Shown here: in pieces, positions 5,521 to 6,145 of the stretch
How positions within the stretch are numbered: position 1 is the first letter of the stretch
Layout of the letters: each line of letters starts with the position of its first letter
DNA from: Deltaproteobacteria bacterium
GTDB lineage: Bacteria > Desulfobacterota > Desulfovibrionia > Desulfovibrionales > Desulfovibrionaceae
Assembly: GCA_020861205.1 (NCBI GenBank)
Contig: JAJBSY010000102.1
Span: 1-6,145, forward strand
Direction of reading: 5' to 3'
Length of the DNA: 6,145 nt
Position numbers and translations under genes: made by a program
The notes under the pieces: model-generated
The model's database searches: none
What the model was told of the DNA's origin: nothing
The model's input: the letters and a program-made list of their open reading frames with translations, nothing else

Positions 5521-5819
5521 GGATATGCCTCCTCAAGCCGTCGGATTCCCTCCCGTGGCTTGCCTCTGGCTTTGCAATATGCGGGCCAAGCCCAAGCAGA
5601 CACAAAAACGAACTGTTCCGGTGGGTTGTCTAAAAATCGCCGCGCGGCGGATCACTGACAGGCCAAAAGCGAGCAAAAATTTCCTCGGTTTGCCGCCGGC
5701 GGCGTCACCCCTTCCCTATGCGGCCGCTATCCGCGCGATACTCGTCTTGCTGGCTTGAAGACCGTCTGGTACCCTTCTTTCAGACGCCGATTGCACCACG
5801 GCTTTCCAACGGGAGAAGT
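5521..5819. other. Divergent intergenic region between flgF and the membrane-protein gene
   Basis: This 299-base region separates flgF from the plus-strand membrane-protein gene. It holds the flgF leader with its Shine-Dalgarno sequence and the sigma-54 promoter at 5573-5589. It also holds four A-runs (5604-5608, 5632-5636, 5664-5667 and 5675-5679), which are unusual in this GC-rich DNA. Two 12-base perfect GC palindromes lie at 5638-5649 and 5692-5703, and both contain GCCGC facing GCGGC. A perfect 6-base inverted repeat (CGTCTG and CAGACG, 5763-5768 and 5781-5786) lies 33 bases before the plus-strand ATG. I find no convincing sigma-70 promoter for the plus-strand gene and no intrinsic terminator. 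Confidence 0.6.
5573..5589 (-). promoter_or_regulatory. Sigma-54 (-24/-12) promoter of the flgF operon
   Basis: On the minus strand the site reads TTGGCCCG-CATA-TTGCA, matching the RpoN consensus TTGGCACG-N4-TTGCA at every constrained position but one (A to C in the -24 element). The invariant GG (5587-5586) and GC (5575-5574) have the exact 10-base spacing. Transcription would start near 5562, giving a leader of about 42 bases that contains the flgF ribosome binding site. In bacteria with polar flagella, rod and ring genes are commonly RpoN-dependent and need an NtrC-type activator (FlrC/FleR type). The activator here is not identifiable from this window. Confidence 0.8.
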
Positions 5820-6145
5820 ATGAAGAATTTTGAACGCTTCCGCGCGCCGGTCCCGTCCAACGAAAATCCGGATCCCGGCAATAAGCCGTCATTCCTGCAA
5901 CCGACGAGCTTGGTCGTGCTCTGGGCCTGCCTGCTCGGCCTGTGTTCTCTTTTCGCGCGGACGGGGGTTGCCGGGCAAATCCCGGTAGCCGCCCTGACCT
6001 TGCTCGCCTGCCTTATCGCCCGCAATGCCGGACCCGTCTTGCCGGGATTCCTCGGCGCCTGCTCGGCGGCGGCGCTCGGAGTCTTTCTTGAAAATCTTGG
6101 TTCGGTCAGCATGGGGGCGGGCGCGATTCTGTATTTTCTTCTCTT
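5820..6145 (+). CDS. Unidentified multi-pass membrane protein (N-terminal part, runs off right edge)
   Basis: The frame opens with an ATG at 5820 and stays open for 108 codons to the window edge, so the C-terminus is missing. GGGAG (5811-5815) lies 4 bases upstream, slightly close but usable. The first 29 residues are polar (MKNFERFRAPVPSNENPDPG and onward). Hydrophobic segments then follow at about 30-46, 54-68 and 73-91, and a further one starts near 98. The spacing suggests an integral inner-membrane protein. Third codon positions are mostly G or C, as in the flagellar genes, which supports real coding. I do not recognise the family. The string of short helices could belong to a transporter or to the membrane sensor part of a signalling protein, but the visible part does not decide. 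It is divergent from flgF and may be unrelated to flagella. Confidence 0.72.
   Translation, partial: MKNFERFRAPVPSNENPDPGNKPSFLQPTSLVVLWACLLGLCSLFARTGVAGQIPVAALTLLACLIARNAGPVLPGFLGACSAAALGVFLENLGSVSMGAGAILYFLL

Noticed and set aside
5631..5650. Minus-strand terminator: GC palindrome followed by ATTTTT
   Set aside because: The stem is only 4 bases with a 4-base loop, and no minus-strand gene lies upstream that it would terminate. It is better read as an upstream palindrome.
3814..5658. Very long plus-strand open frame (614 codons) antisense to flgG and flgF
   Set aside because: It lies opposite two clearly identified rod genes. Its translation is rich in His, Arg and Gly with no family resemblance, as expected of an antisense frame in GC-rich DNA.
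5780..6112. Minus-strand open frame of 110 codons opposite the membrane-protein gene
   Set aside because: The plus-strand frame has a ribosome binding site, clear hydrophobic segments and ordinary codon use. The minus-strand frame is basic, featureless and overlaps it almost completely.

Overview
This GC-rich window holds part of a flagellar basal-body operon on the minus strand and the start of one divergent gene on the plus strand. The organism is probably a Desulfovibrio-like bacterium (Desulfovibrionaceae, Desulfobacterota). The evidence is the gene order flgF-flgG-flgA-flgH-flgI-flgJ, the style of FlgF (N-terminus beginning MQNAMYSALFGALSNEHR, followed by an insert with KKFFPDP) and a sigma-54-type promoter. 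A lipoprotein L-ring (FlgH) and a secreted P-ring (FlgI) show a diderm cell with an outer membrane and a periplasmic peptidoglycan layer. The family-level assignment is inferred from remembered protein style, not from a search.

Layout, in the direction of transcription (right to left): a 299-base divergent intergenic region (5521-5819) contains a strong -24/-12 promoter at 5573-5589 pointing into flgF. Then come flgF (proximal rod), flgG (distal rod), flgA (P-ring chaperone), flgH (L-ring lipoprotein), flgI (P-ring) and flgJ (rod-binding/rod-cap protein), which runs off the left edge. Gaps are 75, 111, 32, 190 and 1 base. The 190-base flgH-flgI gap is unusually long. It holds a two-tier GC-rich hairpin and a weaker second sigma-54-like match placed to drive flgI-flgJ. 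On the plus strand, from 5820 to the right edge, is the N-terminal part of an unrecognised multi-pass membrane protein.

The genes form one assembly module. FlgF and FlgG polymerise into the rod through the flagellar type III export gate. FlgJ caps or positions the growing rod in the periplasm and may carry a wall-cutting domain beyond the window. FlgA escorts FlgI to the rod to form the P-ring bushing, and FlgH forms the outer-membrane L-ring. The sigma-54 promoter fits the hierarchical control known for polar flagella, in which rod and ring genes are an early or middle class switched on by an enhancer-binding activator.

I see no mobile element, CRISPR array, tRNA, rRNA or defence system. 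The coding content is a conventional flagellar operon. The points worth a second look are regulatory (promoters, intergenic hairpins, homopolymer tracts), the long Pro/Ala/Glu-rich tail of FlgJ, and the unidentified divergent membrane protein.
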